From NCBI GenBank assembly GCA_900404475.1, contig OUQQ01000256.1:1-25867 (forward strand): 25,867 nucleotides of DNA, read 5' to 3'. Source of the DNA: Spongospora subterranea. Taxonomy: Eukaryota; Endomyxa; Phytomyxea; Plasmodiophorida; Plasmodiophoridae. The position numbers were made by a program, and so were the translations under genes. Positions 1-10,860 of this stretch are shown piece by piece. The notes beneath the pieces are model-generated. The model was given only the letters and a program-made list of their open reading frames with translations, searched no databases and was not told the DNA's origin. Each line of letters starts with the position of its first letter. Positions within the stretch are counted from its first letter, which is position 1.

Positions 1-17
1 GCTATGAACGCTTGGCT

Positions 18-60
<43 letters not shown>

Positions 61-175
61 AGCGTGAAATTTCCACATTAACATACTAAAGGATCGGTAG
101 GCCATGCTTTCACAGTTTGTATTCATACTGAAAATCCAAATCAAACGAGCTTTTACCCTTCTGTTCCACAAGAGA
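1..175 (-). rRNA. Large-subunit (25S/28S) rRNA fragment, domain V
   Basis: On the minus strand this segment reads through the highly conserved peptidyl-transferase region of eukaryotic LSU rRNA: a stretch like GAACAGAAGGGTAAAAGC, then GATTTTCAGTATGAATAC, then AGAAAAGTTACCACAGGG and finally GCCAAGCGTTCATAGC at base 1. The match is good from base 1 to about 170-175. Beyond that the expected helix partner of the AAAGCTCG strand and the conserved GTCCTAAGG motif are not visible. The rRNA is therefore either truncated here, interrupted by an intron or insertion, or unusually divergent. The window edge cuts the other end. What is seen is the conserved core; whether it is a functional rDNA copy or a dispersed fragment is not decidable here. 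Confidence 0.9.
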
Positions 176-743
176 TTCGTCAGTTGAATCAGTATTCAAA
201 TTGTTCCAAATCGAAAGCGGTTGTCGACTGATTCCAGGGTCCACAGTATGAAACTTGTAGTTGTCAATACATTGATTTGGTGATTGACCCAGTGACACTT
301 TATCTGGATCAGATCATGATCCTGTCGGTATCAACCATTCACCTCCATTCTCATTGGGGCAGGTTTATCGCCAAACACCCGCGTGCCTGCAAAACAGGAA
401 TAATCATATAATCATTTATCGTGTTGCGGTCATGGATTTGAATGGCAAAGTGGCCTTCACTGTCAATGGACCCCTCCGATCCAATCAAAATTCTCAAACC
501 AGATTGTAATTCCAAATCAACTTTCTCACCCGAACTCGAACATTGCAGTTACGCCTGCGATCTGATAGTTCTAACTGAACGGGAACAGTTCTTTATCCGA
601 TTGGTTTTGGCGTTCACGCACGACTCGAATTTCTCACCTAGATTCGATTCGATCGTTTCCATCACCAGTCAGTGGATTAGATTATCTGCACAACTTTAGC
701 TGTAAGGGATCTAGTCTAAATAATGACCAAGATTGTATATCGA
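176..743. other. Stretch between rRNA fragment and TBC gene, no gene recognised
   Basis: No family motif was recognised on either strand. Bases 270-300, read on the minus strand, show a weak resemblance to the LSU rRNA segment around AGTTTGACTGGGGCGGTA (here AGTGTCACTGGGTCAATC), so divergent rRNA or an rRNA intron could extend leftward of the clear match, but I cannot support it. An 85-codon open stretch at 442-699 (+) lacks recognisable motifs. The 3' flank of the TBC gene also lies here. Confidence 0.4.
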
Positions 744-2660
744 TCAAAAGCTATTTTTGAACCTATTTATCAATCCCAAAGGAGCTGGCTCCATATTTAA
801 TACGCGGATGATAACCAGCACACGCCCAGGAGATTGGGACAGGTCATCACATATTGTGTCATCTTCATCGTAATCGAATCTTAACGCGATTTTCACTGAG
901 ACCAGATCGTATTTTCTTGTAGAGCGTTGCTTTCTTGTCGGTGTTGACACTCGTGGTCTGGCAGCAGACCTGGAATGCAGCAGTTTCCTGATCCGATTAG
1001 GAAGCAGACGAGCGCGTGTCAAAGGCCGTTGAATTGGTGGAGTTCCTGATTGGATGCGATTGCAGAGCTGTAGAAGACTCTCCATCCCCACTGAATTCGG
1101 GTAATCCTGTAGCAATTGTAGGGCTATATCGTGCTGATTGCAGAGCAGACTGTTGCGAATAGACCTATAAAACAATGAAACTCGGCGACCTAGATGATAT
1201 ATCGATTATGCTCACGTGAGCATGGCGCAGCAGAACGACTGTAAAACAATCGGTCAGCAGTCGACGGGAATTCGCTGAAAATGGTAATCAATCACCTGAA
1301 TGAATCGGACAATATCGCATTGTGGAATGGTAAACAACGTATCCCACAGCCGACACGCGTCTGGAAGAGTGAATTCGCGAGTGAAAATGGCCATGATCCA
1401 TCTTAACGAAAAGAAAGACGGCTCAATACCAAGAGAAGCCTACCAAGATCGTTGAGTTTTCGACATTACTGGGCTGAACATTGACAGATTTTGATAATTC
1501 GACCAAAGGTGTGAAAGGCTGGCAATGGTACGTGTTTGCCTACAAGATGGATATGGAGATCTGGGTCAACGTCCCCCAGCATGATGAACATTTCGTCCAT
1601 AATCGTCATAATTCCACTTTGAGTAGAATCCATGTCTTCGATGTAGAAATGCAGCTTAGAGATGAGGTTCATGAAGCTGTAAAAAGTCAAAGGTTCCACC
1701 TCGCGGGATAGTGGAACATGATCTCTGGGATGATCACGAAGATAAACATAGTAAAGCGGACCCTAAAATGGGGCCAAAATATATCGGTGTCAAACCATGA
1801 AACTCAACGATCAGTTTGAAAATGAGCAATACAGCTCTAGGTAGAAAGGAATGCCCTCAGCAAAAACATCATAACAGTTAACACGATATTTAAAAAAAAA
1901 ACGAAAATATTGCCAAATCAACGTCAATATGAACAGTTTTGGTGCTCACTGCAATCTCGTTTAAGCCTGCCGAAAAAACGGCAATTTTAGCTGAAATAAT
2001 CGTGATCATGGAATGTGATATCGTGAACCTTGAACGTAACCGATCTGCGGCCACAGATTGGCAAACACGAACAGGATTCGCACAAGTGCCTCACTATGCG
2101 ATGCGTCTGATGCGAACAGATGATTGGCTCGCATGGTCCGTCTGAATTACACAAAAAAACAGTCACCGGAGAATTGAAAAGATTATAATTTGTAGAATGA
2201 AAACAATTGCAACGTAGTTTGCGAGAGAATAAGATATAGCTGATCAGTGAAATCATGAGTCGATGCAACCAAAGCAATGGCAGCAGCACGAGATGAACGG
2301 CGTAATCGTTAATCAGGCGGATATCCTTCAACAAGAAGCCGACGAAACCATTAAAACTCACTGGACATCGTTTCGAATGCGACTTAATAATAGCGTTTGA
2401 TCTGGTTGCTCTACGTGACTAGATGAAAAGAACATTTCCACAAATTTCCAATAGCTGACGAAATGCTCCTGGCGTCGAATAGCGCGATGATCACGAACTA
2501 GCGGGGCTGAATGCAGCAGTAAGGACCATATAAGAGGACGAACCCCATAATCATCTGGTAAACCACATCGTGCGATAGCACAGAGTTCCGAATAGGAAGC
2601 GAGAGGTGAGTTCAGTTGACAGTAAAGGTGCATGTATTCGTCGTGGTCATTCCAGCTCAT
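744..2660 (-). CDS. TBC1D13: TBC1D13-like Rab GTPase-activating protein
   Basis: Seven exons on the minus strand: 2660-2362, 2141-2029, 1966-1950, 1762-1470, 1401-1296, 1238-1216, 1164-744, giving 1272 nt and 423 residues (human TBC1D13 is about 400). The ATG at 2660 has an upstream in-frame stop. The protein carries the TBC catalytic fingers: IRNDVQRT with Arg101 and IGYVQG with Gln137, so an active dual-finger RabGAP is expected, stimulating GTP hydrolysis on a Rab in membrane traffic. TBC1D13-specific cues are NEIAGPLYY after the glutamine finger, MDSTQSGI, the CCAML helix and LLQDYP near the C-terminus. Exons 3 (17 nt) and 6 (23 nt) are micro-exons. The exon 4 end (splice after SAQ) leaves about 11 extra residues before WIMAIF compared with the family, so that junction is the least certain. 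The C-terminal approximately 95 residues are basic and not conserved. The family assignment is from motif order; the Rab target is unknown. Confidence 0.87.
1208..1223. repeat. 16-bp perfect palindrome over a splice donor
   Basis: ATGCTCACGTGAGCAT is its own reverse complement. It spans the end of the 23-nt micro-exon of the TBC gene and its donor (AC then GTGAGC on the minus strand) and includes a CACGTG core. Seen directly; any effect on splicing is inference. Confidence 0.8.
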
Positions 2661-3445
2661 AGGCCGTCTTGACTAGGCGTTGCAGCTAAGCACAAGATCA
2701 TTCAGGTACTGCCACGACAAGAATATCCTATACCAATTAAGAGCAACAGTGATTGTCCAGCGACAATATGAGGTACAAGTAATGAGGCCTATGATTCACC
2801 TAACCCTCATTGAGGCGGAACAGTGGTTTTAACAACCCAACCTACTTGTGAAACTGGGGCAGATAGGTCAAATGGTGTTCCAATCAGATTATAATATTGC
2901 ATATCATCAACGCCGCTTGAACCAATTGGAATGCGGTCGCGCGAGCATCACCGCTTGCCGGTGGCTTATCGCACCTATAAAGGTTCGTAAGGGTGATATC
3001 GTGCCTGTAATCACATACTCCACCGATATATCGACACCCTGATTGTCATCGTAGCGACTAGATTGTTTGTATCTTGATACTCAACGCTAATGCTGACTCA
3101 AACCATTGGTAAATTATAAATAACATTGGTTGAATGCAACAAAGAGATTGTTCACATGCAAATTTGTCATAAGAGAGGAATCTGATTTTAGAAAATGTTC
3201 TCGTCTAAAACAGTGATTGACGTGAGTAAATTGCCAATAAAAAGATATGAGGTTATTGGTTGCGCCCATCAAGTACTTATTTAGGCTCACTACTCAATTG
3301 GATAACTTCAGTTTTGACCTATAGGGTTTTGGAGACTGTTTAGCACCACCTCTAAGGGTCAGCCGAGGTTGACATTCTCTTCGGTCCTTGATTATGGTAG
3401 TCGACGGAAATTTGTCGAACCCTTTTGACGCTAATTCGAAATTCT
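2661..3445. other. Intergenic stretch upstream of the TBC gene
   Basis: I recognise no gene here. A 65-codon open stretch (2848-3042, +) and a 48-codon open stretch on the opposite strand overlap each other and neither shows family motifs. The part from about 3060 to 3300 is AT-rich. It probably holds the 5' flank of the TBC gene and the 3' flank of the minus-strand gene ending at 3446. Confidence 0.4.
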
Positions 3446-4165
3446 TCAAAAGCTGATCCTGCGTGTGCCTTCCATACATTTGGAACAGTATGGGACCGCC
3501 GCGTTTTGTAATGGGCACAGGTCGATGGTTTTGAACTGATCGATATCGCTGGTCCTTTGTGGCTATTCCAAGTGCATGTTCGGCAAGAGTAAGAACGTAT
3601 CCAATTCATTGGCCATACAAATGAGGTTGTTAGTCGGCGCCATCCCAACAGTTTTCGAAACAATGCACACTCGTCGCGTCGATTTTCAACACATTGTTTA
3701 ATACACTGTTCAATGTTCCAGTTTCCTCATAGCTAATAGCTTTTGATTCGGGCCGATGGTGAAGGCGAATTAGTCCTCACATGCTTCCAATAATCTGTAA
3801 TAGTCGCCATCGCGTTGTCAGCCATCTGCTCTGGAGATTCCGACAGATCAACTCCTTGACGTTGTGCTTCCCCAAACAATGTCCGAATCTTCGTGTGAAT
3901 ATCAGCTTTTGTTATTGGGACCCATGTCGGATGCCGGCGACGTCGTTGCTCGGCGCGCTTCACCAGCTTCTGGGTGTAATCTGCCAAATGCTCGCGTACT
4001 TCATGTTCGCCAAGACCCTCAAAATTATGACCAGGTTCTAACATCAATGACATAATGAAGATGAATGGCTTCGGCAATACTCCTCCGCATCCGGTAATCG
4101 GTCAAACAAGGCAGATTCCATAACTCTGGATGATCGGCGATTCGTGGAACAATGATCCGAGACAG
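3446..4165 (-). CDS. Unrecognised multi-exon gene (3' portion)
   Basis: Several minus-strand segments read like protein and can be joined in phase. Exon about 4033-3781 encodes a charged stretch with HLADYTQKL, RHPTWVPITKADI and ITDYWKH; a 75-bp GTGAGG...CAG intron leads to 3705-3619 (CIKQCVENRRDEC, FRKLLGWRR); a 56-bp GTATGG...TAG intron leads to 3562-3446, ending ...CSKCMEGTRRISF and TGA. Upstream, 4165 to about 4090 begins after a good acceptor (TTTTCACATTCTAG) and reads LSRIIVPRIADHPELWNLP; its join to the next exon is unresolved, since two in-phase options exist (43- or 52-nt intron). Further exon-like fragments reach 4555, for example GDILRQCVDNLIHQF near 4330, so the true 5' end may face the protease gene head to head. 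I do not recognise the family; the late Cys-rich part could bind metal. No function is proposed. Confidence 0.4.
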
Positions 4166-4733
4166 CTAGAATGTGAAAACTTCATGTCGGCGGTTGCTAG
4201 CGCGGAAAGACGACAACTGCAATGGTGATTACATAAATGCCATTCTTTTTCACGGATCAGGTCAATGTTTTATAGTTTGACGATACTATTGTGACGATTT
4301 GAAAACTAATAAACTGAACTGATGAATGAGGTTATCTACGCACTGCCGTAAAATGTCGCCGCTTCCTGTGTATTTTCTGCATGATCTAGACTTGACCTGA
4401 GTAAGAAGCATCAATTTTGTGTTGACTGCACAGTGACGTTGACGAGATATAACTAATGAGTGTCTATGGCTGTGATCATTGAATTGATAAATGAACGGCG
4501 AACCTCGGGCCCATACAACTGTTGATGATGAACACAATATGTAGAGAAGGGCCATGATTGTTGACTGTTCACGTAACAGGTACGCCCAACACCCTACACC
4601 CTACACCCGGTATCGTGATCTGTGCCGGCCGCCCACCCCTTACATATACCGTTATCCACCTCCTTTTGTATTCGGAGGAAAGGCTGCTCTGGTTCGGAGG
4701 CCTTCTTCGTTAAATTACTGGCCGCATTTTGCA
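4166..4733. other. Divergent upstream region
   Basis: This region lies between the recognisable part of the minus-strand gene (ending at 4165) and the chosen start of the protease (4734). On the minus strand it has exon-like open segments (about 4555-4286) that I could not join confidently. On the plus strand, about 4580-4601 has three short tandem ACACCCT copies and then C/T-rich sequence up to the protease start, consistent with a promoter or 5' UTR. No TATA or other element can be named. Confidence 0.35.
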
Positions 4734-7700
4734 ATGTTGTTCTCTAACCACATAGCTTTCCTGATATTAACTGTGATCTGCTCTATGGCGGCCGCATCGT
4801 GGCCAATGTCATCTGTGGCAATGCAATACCTTCAAGATGAGGAAGTGCCCCATCCTCGCGAATCCACACTCCCGCCATGCTTGCCCAGTTCTCCCCGCAT
4901 CGCCATTGTCTTCAAACCTCCAATTCACACGCATCGCTTTGATGAGTTTCTAAATGCACATTCAAAATGTATGACACTCAAAATGTACGATGCGCTCTAT
5001 ACACTAGGAATACGAATATTTACTCATCTGTAGTTAACAACACCCAGTACTTAAGTTTAACATTTTCAAATTAGATCTATGTGCATACCTTGATGTCTTC
5101 TAACAACTTTCTAATAGGCGAATTGGGAGAATACATCGCACCAAATTCTTTGGTTATTGAATGCGACCAAGCCAGCGCTTTAAATGCGGCCTTTAGTTTG
5201 GTCGAATCAGGACTCGGCGTTAATGTCATCTGTGTAAAGGAAGCAAGGACTATTGGGAGCGAACCTCCCAACGGATTCCGTCCAAGAAAATTCGAGCTGC
5301 TGAACAAGTTTTCGCGATATGTGACTCAGGCCGGCTCCCATAGGGATCTGCCAGCATTCAGGAACGGCTTGAACGGTTCTGGGCAGGTTTTGTGTAATAT
5401 CTGTACAATACTGTGTGGATTCCTTATTTATTCAAACAGATTGTCGCCATTGCTGATACAGGAATTGACTATGATATGTGTTTCTTCCACGATCCCGAAT
5501 GCCCTGTCCCTGTCAATACGGTACAATGGACTTCTCGACCACTATTTTTTTTCGCCAATTTGTTTTAGTCTCTAAAACGCATGAAATTGTTTGGCGAAAA
5601 CTTTTTCAGCGTGCTTAGACGTTTCATCTCATTTTCACATTTTGTTACGACCCAGACTGCGACGCGCCGATTTCTCAAAATTTGTTCCATTTATCCATCA
5701 TTGATCGTTCATGTAGCCAGTTTTCTTTTAAATGTGATTTTATTGACATGAGTCGATATTAATGAACTCCAGTTTATTTTTTTCATTGCTTCAAGTGATA
5801 CGTTTCTTCAGGTGAATATGAAACATCGCAAAATTATCGTGTATCGCCCGCTTCCGCCAGGATCAGAGCTATCATCAGATACTAGTCACGGGACCCATAC
5901 TGTAATTTCACATCAATGTGTCATTTGCTTTGTTGTTTTTGTGTTCTGCTTTGACTTGGACGGGCTGAACGATTGTTTTTTCATTTTTATTCATCGATTT
6001 TAGGCTGGCTCAATTGCTGGAGAGGCATCGTACTCTGATCCCTCTGTGGTGCAAGCGATCAGCGTAATAAACGGAATGGCGTTCCGATCCAAGCTTGCCG
6101 TGTATGATCTCGGACCAAAACAACAGGTCGCACTGACAATGTTTCCTCGATCGATTTGGTTCACCCCTATCAACAACCTTTCAGCATTCTTGATATCAAA
6201 ATTTATGCGTTTAATAAGCAGAAGTGGATGCTTGCTTGTTCGTAATTAATAATTGAATATGCTATGCTTTTTGTCTTTAGATTCGCATTCCTGGGAATCT
6301 ATATGAGGATTTGTTCGAAATTGTCGCCAAAGACTCAGATGCCAAAATCATTAGTAATTCATGGGGGGCACCCTTGGATCGGGATGAAGAGCATTCATAC
6401 GACCAATATGCCCTGGCCACCGACAAGTTTGTGTATGACAACCCAGTAAGGAAATTAATAAGACATTTTTAGCATGGTGTGTATGCTGATTATTTGGGTT
6501 TCAAGGAATACTTGATTCTATATGGGGCTGGAAACTGGGGGGGAAACAACGCCCTGAGCTCATCAATAGGTCAGATACATCATCACCACACGTTAACCTC
6601 TTTGTCAGATTGTCAAGCAGTGCTCAAATATTGTTTTTTGCGATCGCCGATCATTACATCTGATTCTCGTGATTGTTCAGGAACGCCTGCCATTGCAAAG
6701 AATGCGCTTACGATAGGTTCGGCGACAAGCACGGCGCAGAGCTTCACAGACGCTCATCTCGTGCCTCATGTGTTCTTGCGCATCCTCTCACCGGCGGGCG
6801 TCTCTGGTTTCACAGGATTCCATTCCATGATTCAGGTATGAATGGAACACCACGAAGTCGTTCATGCAACATCAGGTTCAGCTTTCCAAGTTCGTCAAGT
6901 TCTGCTTTTTATTACAACTATTTTTGGCAACAATAAGAATTGAAAAGTAGGCTGATGCGCCTAACCTTTCATTCCCGTTTCTGCAACTCTTTTATGTCAA
7001 CATAGCGCAACCAAAACTTTGATTTGTTTTAATATTTATATCCTTTTTCGACTAATGTTTACAAATTAGGCCAAAATTGGCGGCGATGTAATTGAACTAG
7101 AGCCTACCGCTCGCCGAGTTATCTTATCCAATCCTCCTGATGCGTGCTCTGTCCTAAATCACTCTCTGATTTTTCGTCAGAAAATAGTTTTAGTGTCTGA
7201 TGCCGTTGGAAGATGTAGTATTGCTACCCAGGTAAACCCCTCGTCTTCCTTCATGATTATCCATGTTCAAATATCATGTATCTTTCTGTATTGGTTTTGA
7301 TTACAGCATAAGCGTTGCATTCGGCATATTTTTGTCGCCAGTTATTTTAGCATATTCCTCAATCTACATATCAACAGTATACTACATTTGAATTGTCGCC
7401 CTTTTCAATTTATGAACAAAATAATTTGTCAGGCATCGAATGTTCAAGCGGCAGGCGCTGCAGTGATGATGTTAATCTCCACCAGCCGTGGAAACGAGGC
7501 TTTGGACGAGTTTCCATTTCGGACGCCTCTCTCCCGGTCGATATTCATCCCCATTATAGGGGTCGATGTCGACCTGGGCAGTGCGATTGCCAACTTCGCC
7601 GCTGATAATGTAACGGTCCTGATTCCTGCTTATGATGAATCGCTAAAAGAGAAAAGAAGTCTCGGTTATGTATCGGATTTCTCCTCTCGAGGGCCAACAT

Positions 7701-10700
7701 TCGGTAATAATCATATGTTTCTTGTTCATGTATGGATTCATCTTTTCGAGATAAACTATTTTCGGGTTTTCTTTCAACTGAGCAAATTTCGGATTTATTT
7801 CTTCACTGAGCCCTGTTTGTTGGCATCTTGAAGCCTCTCTGAACGCGAATTTGCAGATGGTCGATATAAACCGGACATTTTATCGCCTGGAGAGTACATA
7901 TTATCCGCCAAGAGCGATAATGATCTATCGTCGTTTCAATGCGATCGTAATGACACAGCAGATTACCTGCCCGGAATGCTTGTCTGATTGAATATTTTAT
8001 CCTTAGCCTCGCAATACTCCAGCATGAAAGGAACATCAATGGCCACACCGATCGCCGCCGGAAACATGGCACAGATTCGACAGTATCTAGTCGATGGGTA
8101 TTATCCTAGTGGTGCTCCAGTAATAAGTCCTTGATTTGGTTTTTGTTAAACATGTTGCAACTTTTATATTTATCCGTCTGCATCCCAATCTGTCTTGTTA
8201 TCTTTGCAATTGCTATCTTATCTTATGTAAGCTGAAAGTTGTTTTGTATTGTGAGTTGCTTGAACGTGCTGTGATGTATTCAGTTATGTGTCAATGATTT
8301 ATGACGGGAATACATTTAGGTTTCGGCAGATTCAATACCAAATCCCAGTGCATCGTTGTTGAAATCGCTGGCTATCAATAGCGGTGTGCCAATGCATGGA
8401 TGGGTTGTCACTAATGAGAGTAAGTAACCCCGCTATTTCCTTCTTGTCGTTTGTTGCCTTGGCGAAACTGCTCTGTCTTTCTTCATCATCAATATAGTTC
8501 TATCGGATTTTGTTCGTTGAATTTGTTCCTATCCCTCCCCCTCCCCACAGTTCATGATTTTGATGAACGGTTTTGTTGATATATAGAGGTTCTGGAGGTG
8601 GATGGGCCTCCGTCCAATACTCAAGGATATGGGCGCATGCAGTTGGATCAAGTTTTGCCATTCAAAGAAACTTTCGACAATTTCAAGTTGTTCCTGGTAG
8701 ATAATAAGCCCATTTCTACCTCACAGCATCATCACTACTGCTTCTCAGTCAAGCCGTCGTCGAAGCCTTTTAAAGTCACATTAGGTAATTTTTGTTGATA
8801 TCGTCTAGCATGTGGTCGGCATTTTCAACTGCCACCGTACTGAAAACTTTTCGAAACCTGTCAATGCTCGAATATTCAACAAGTCGCATTTTTTCTTCTG
8901 TTTGATGTTAACTGGCGTGTTTAGTTTGGTCGGACCCTCCTGCTGACATGTCCTCTGACTATCTACTGGTCAACAACCTTGACCTGGTCGTGACATCCAC
9001 CAAAGGCGGAGTACACTGGGTTGGAAACCAGCGTCTACCGACTCCATCGACAGACACGTCGTTGCACAGGATGCTTGATACACTTAACAACGTCGAACAG
9101 GTTGCGATTGATGTCGCAGCATTGGACACGTACGACATACTTGTTTCTGGAAACAATGTGCCAAAAGGACCACAACTATACCCATTAACAGTCACTGGCC
9201 AGTAAGTCCATTGAGATGTGTGTTGCTATTGCATGTTTCAAAGTTTTGAGATTTCATTGTGTTAAAAAAGATTTCAAATCATTTCAAATGTAAAAAATGC
9301 CACTTTAGCAGGCTCCTGCTAATTGTGTCTTTGTACAATCCACCTGCTGTAGCTTGCTTCCAATAATGTTTTCCAGCCAACGCATAATGATGAGTCATAG
9401 ACTTAATGAGACTTTTCAGGTTCGAGCAGCGTCCTGTATCTGAGTGTCAGGGATCAGTCACGGTCTGTCCAAACAGCTGCTCTGTCCATGGACGTTGCAC
9501 CAGCGAAGGGCTCTGCGAATGCTTTCCCGAATACGCCGGTATGAGATTCCTTGATATTGCATTCACCAGTTCACTTCACTTTTTTCGCCATAACTGGTAT
9601 GGTATTTTGGTGGTATGAATAGCAGTGCCTAGAAATCAAGGCACCAGTCCTGTGTATTTGTTTTTCAAAACGTTGCGATAAATATATTTTAGTGTTTCAC
9701 AGGCTTTTTTCTGCTGATCTGCCTATCAGGCTGATTTTTGGCAAGACGAATCTTGACGTGATGTTATGCAGGATTTGATTGCTCGTTTGCAAGCTCTGCT
9801 ATGAAAGCAAAGGCACCCAACGTTGCCAGCTCCGTCGCCGTTGGCCAATGGGTATTCTACCATTTCGACATTGCCCGGTCTGGCGGCAGTAAGGATGTAT
9901 TGACTCTTCCCAGCGGTGTCACCTGTATTCAAGTTGTTGCGGCTACTGGCAGCGATCTGGCCCACCCTGAGGTATTTGTCTCGAGGGGCCGAATGCCCAA
10001 TATGGCAACCGCAGACTGGTTGAACCAATCTAGACGGAACCCAGTCTCCTTAACCATACGCGATAATCATTCTTTGTTGAACGGAAGGTTGGCTTCATTT
10101 AACCATGTTTTGTTTTTATTTTTGATGCAAATCCGAATTCGGGAACCAATGGTTTTGAAGCAAGCCTTGTTATATATGATTGGGAGTTTGTGTTTGCTCT
10201 CGCTTGCATCCGATCTTTTTTATGTGCCAATCATTGGTATTATCAGATATTACGTTGGTGTATTTGGCGGATGCTGCAATACGGCAGAATTGACATTAAC
10301 AGTTACCGCCACATGCGGCCCGATGTCGGATTCAGTTAATGCCAGCGGAATTGCAGGAATCCAATCGGTTAGTTTGACACATACAACTTCTCAACAGTTT
10401 ACACCTTTTTGAGATTGCCAGAGCAACCGAGTTCTCGCGTTTTCTCCAAATTCTATTTCTGCCCTAATCTTTGATCCAAAATGTTCGTCAATATTAAATT
10501 GGGCCTCTTTGGCAACAGTTTTTATGCGTCTTTGATAAGGTTTCTGAAATATTTTCCTGTTGCGGAGGAATGTTTTTTTTTCACCGTCGATCTGAGTTCT
10601 GCTTTCAATGCTTTGAGTTTTCATAAACCGTGTTTTCACAGATTGAGCCGTCTGGTACAATGTTGACAGCTTGGATCACTGTCATATCGCTTTTGATGGC

Positions 10701-10815
10701 TGGATCTGTGGTAGCTGTTGCCGCTGTCGTTATCCGAATGTTAACAACCGGAGGTTCCATTCCTTACATGCCCATTGAAAAATCGCAGCCAAGAACGGCT
10801 GCGATTCTGACATAA
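4734..10815 (+). CDS. Subtilisin-like (S8) protease, secreted, membrane-anchored
   Basis: Nineteen exons: 4734-4968, 5118-5386, 5440-5520, 5812-5901, 6004-6126, 6281-6445, 6506-6569, 6681-6835, 7070-7231, 7433-7703, 7857-7946, 8007-8119, 8320-8419, 8587-8784, 8925-9201, 9420-9538, 9772-10087, 10247-10367, 10642-10815; total 3123 nt, 1040 residues. The ATG at 4734 is chosen because it opens a signal peptide (MLFSNHIAFLILTVICSMAA). The catalytic triad is intact: Asp174 (IVAIADTGID), His221 (SHGTHT), Ser579 (KGTSMATP), with oxyanion Asn331 (GAGNWGG). The ADTGIDYDMCFFHD and NGMAFRSKLAVYD blocks resemble the Kp43/TagA-like S8 group. A PA-like insert lies at about 395-490, a PPC-like beta domain after Ser (repeated near 850-975), an EGF-like module at about 808-842 (CPNSCSVHGRCTSEGLCEC), and a membrane segment at about 991-1012, followed by a short tail. 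It is therefore probably a type I cell-surface or endolysosomal protease. The substrate is unknown. The first intron (propeptide region) is the least certain junction. Confidence 0.88.
10781..10806. repeat. Perfect hairpin overlapping the protease stop region
   Basis: Arms AATCGCAGCC and GGCTGCGATT (10 bp, perfect) flank a 6-base loop. It lies within the last codons of the protease, ending 7 bp before the TAA. The structure could act in mRNA 3'-end biology or be chance constrained by coding; the pairing itself is seen directly. Confidence 0.75.
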
Positions 10816-10846
10816 AAGGTTGGAGCGTCGATGCTCACCAACTTTT
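10814..10846. repeat. Second hairpin at the protease 3' end
   Basis: Arms AAAAGGTTGGAGC and GCTCACCAACTTTT pair with one small interruption around a GTCGAT loop, starting inside the stop codon. Coming 7 bp after another hairpin and ending in a T run, it forms a tandem stem-loop at the 3' end of the message. Confidence 0.65.
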
Positions 10847-10854
10847 AGGATTAA

Positions 10855-10860
10855 AATAAA
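10855..10860 (+). promoter_or_regulatory. Putative polyadenylation signal AATAAA
   Basis: A canonical AATAAA lies 40 bp after the protease stop codon, directly behind the two hairpins. Position and sequence are typical for a 3'-end processing signal; use is inferred. Confidence 0.5.

Noticed and set aside
4578..4601. Telomere-like CCCTACA repeats
   Set aside because: Only three short copies, internal to the window and next to a gene; not a telomeric array.
8959..9195. 78-codon minus-strand ORF
   Set aside because: Antisense shadow of protease exon 15, which continues the S8 protein in phase.
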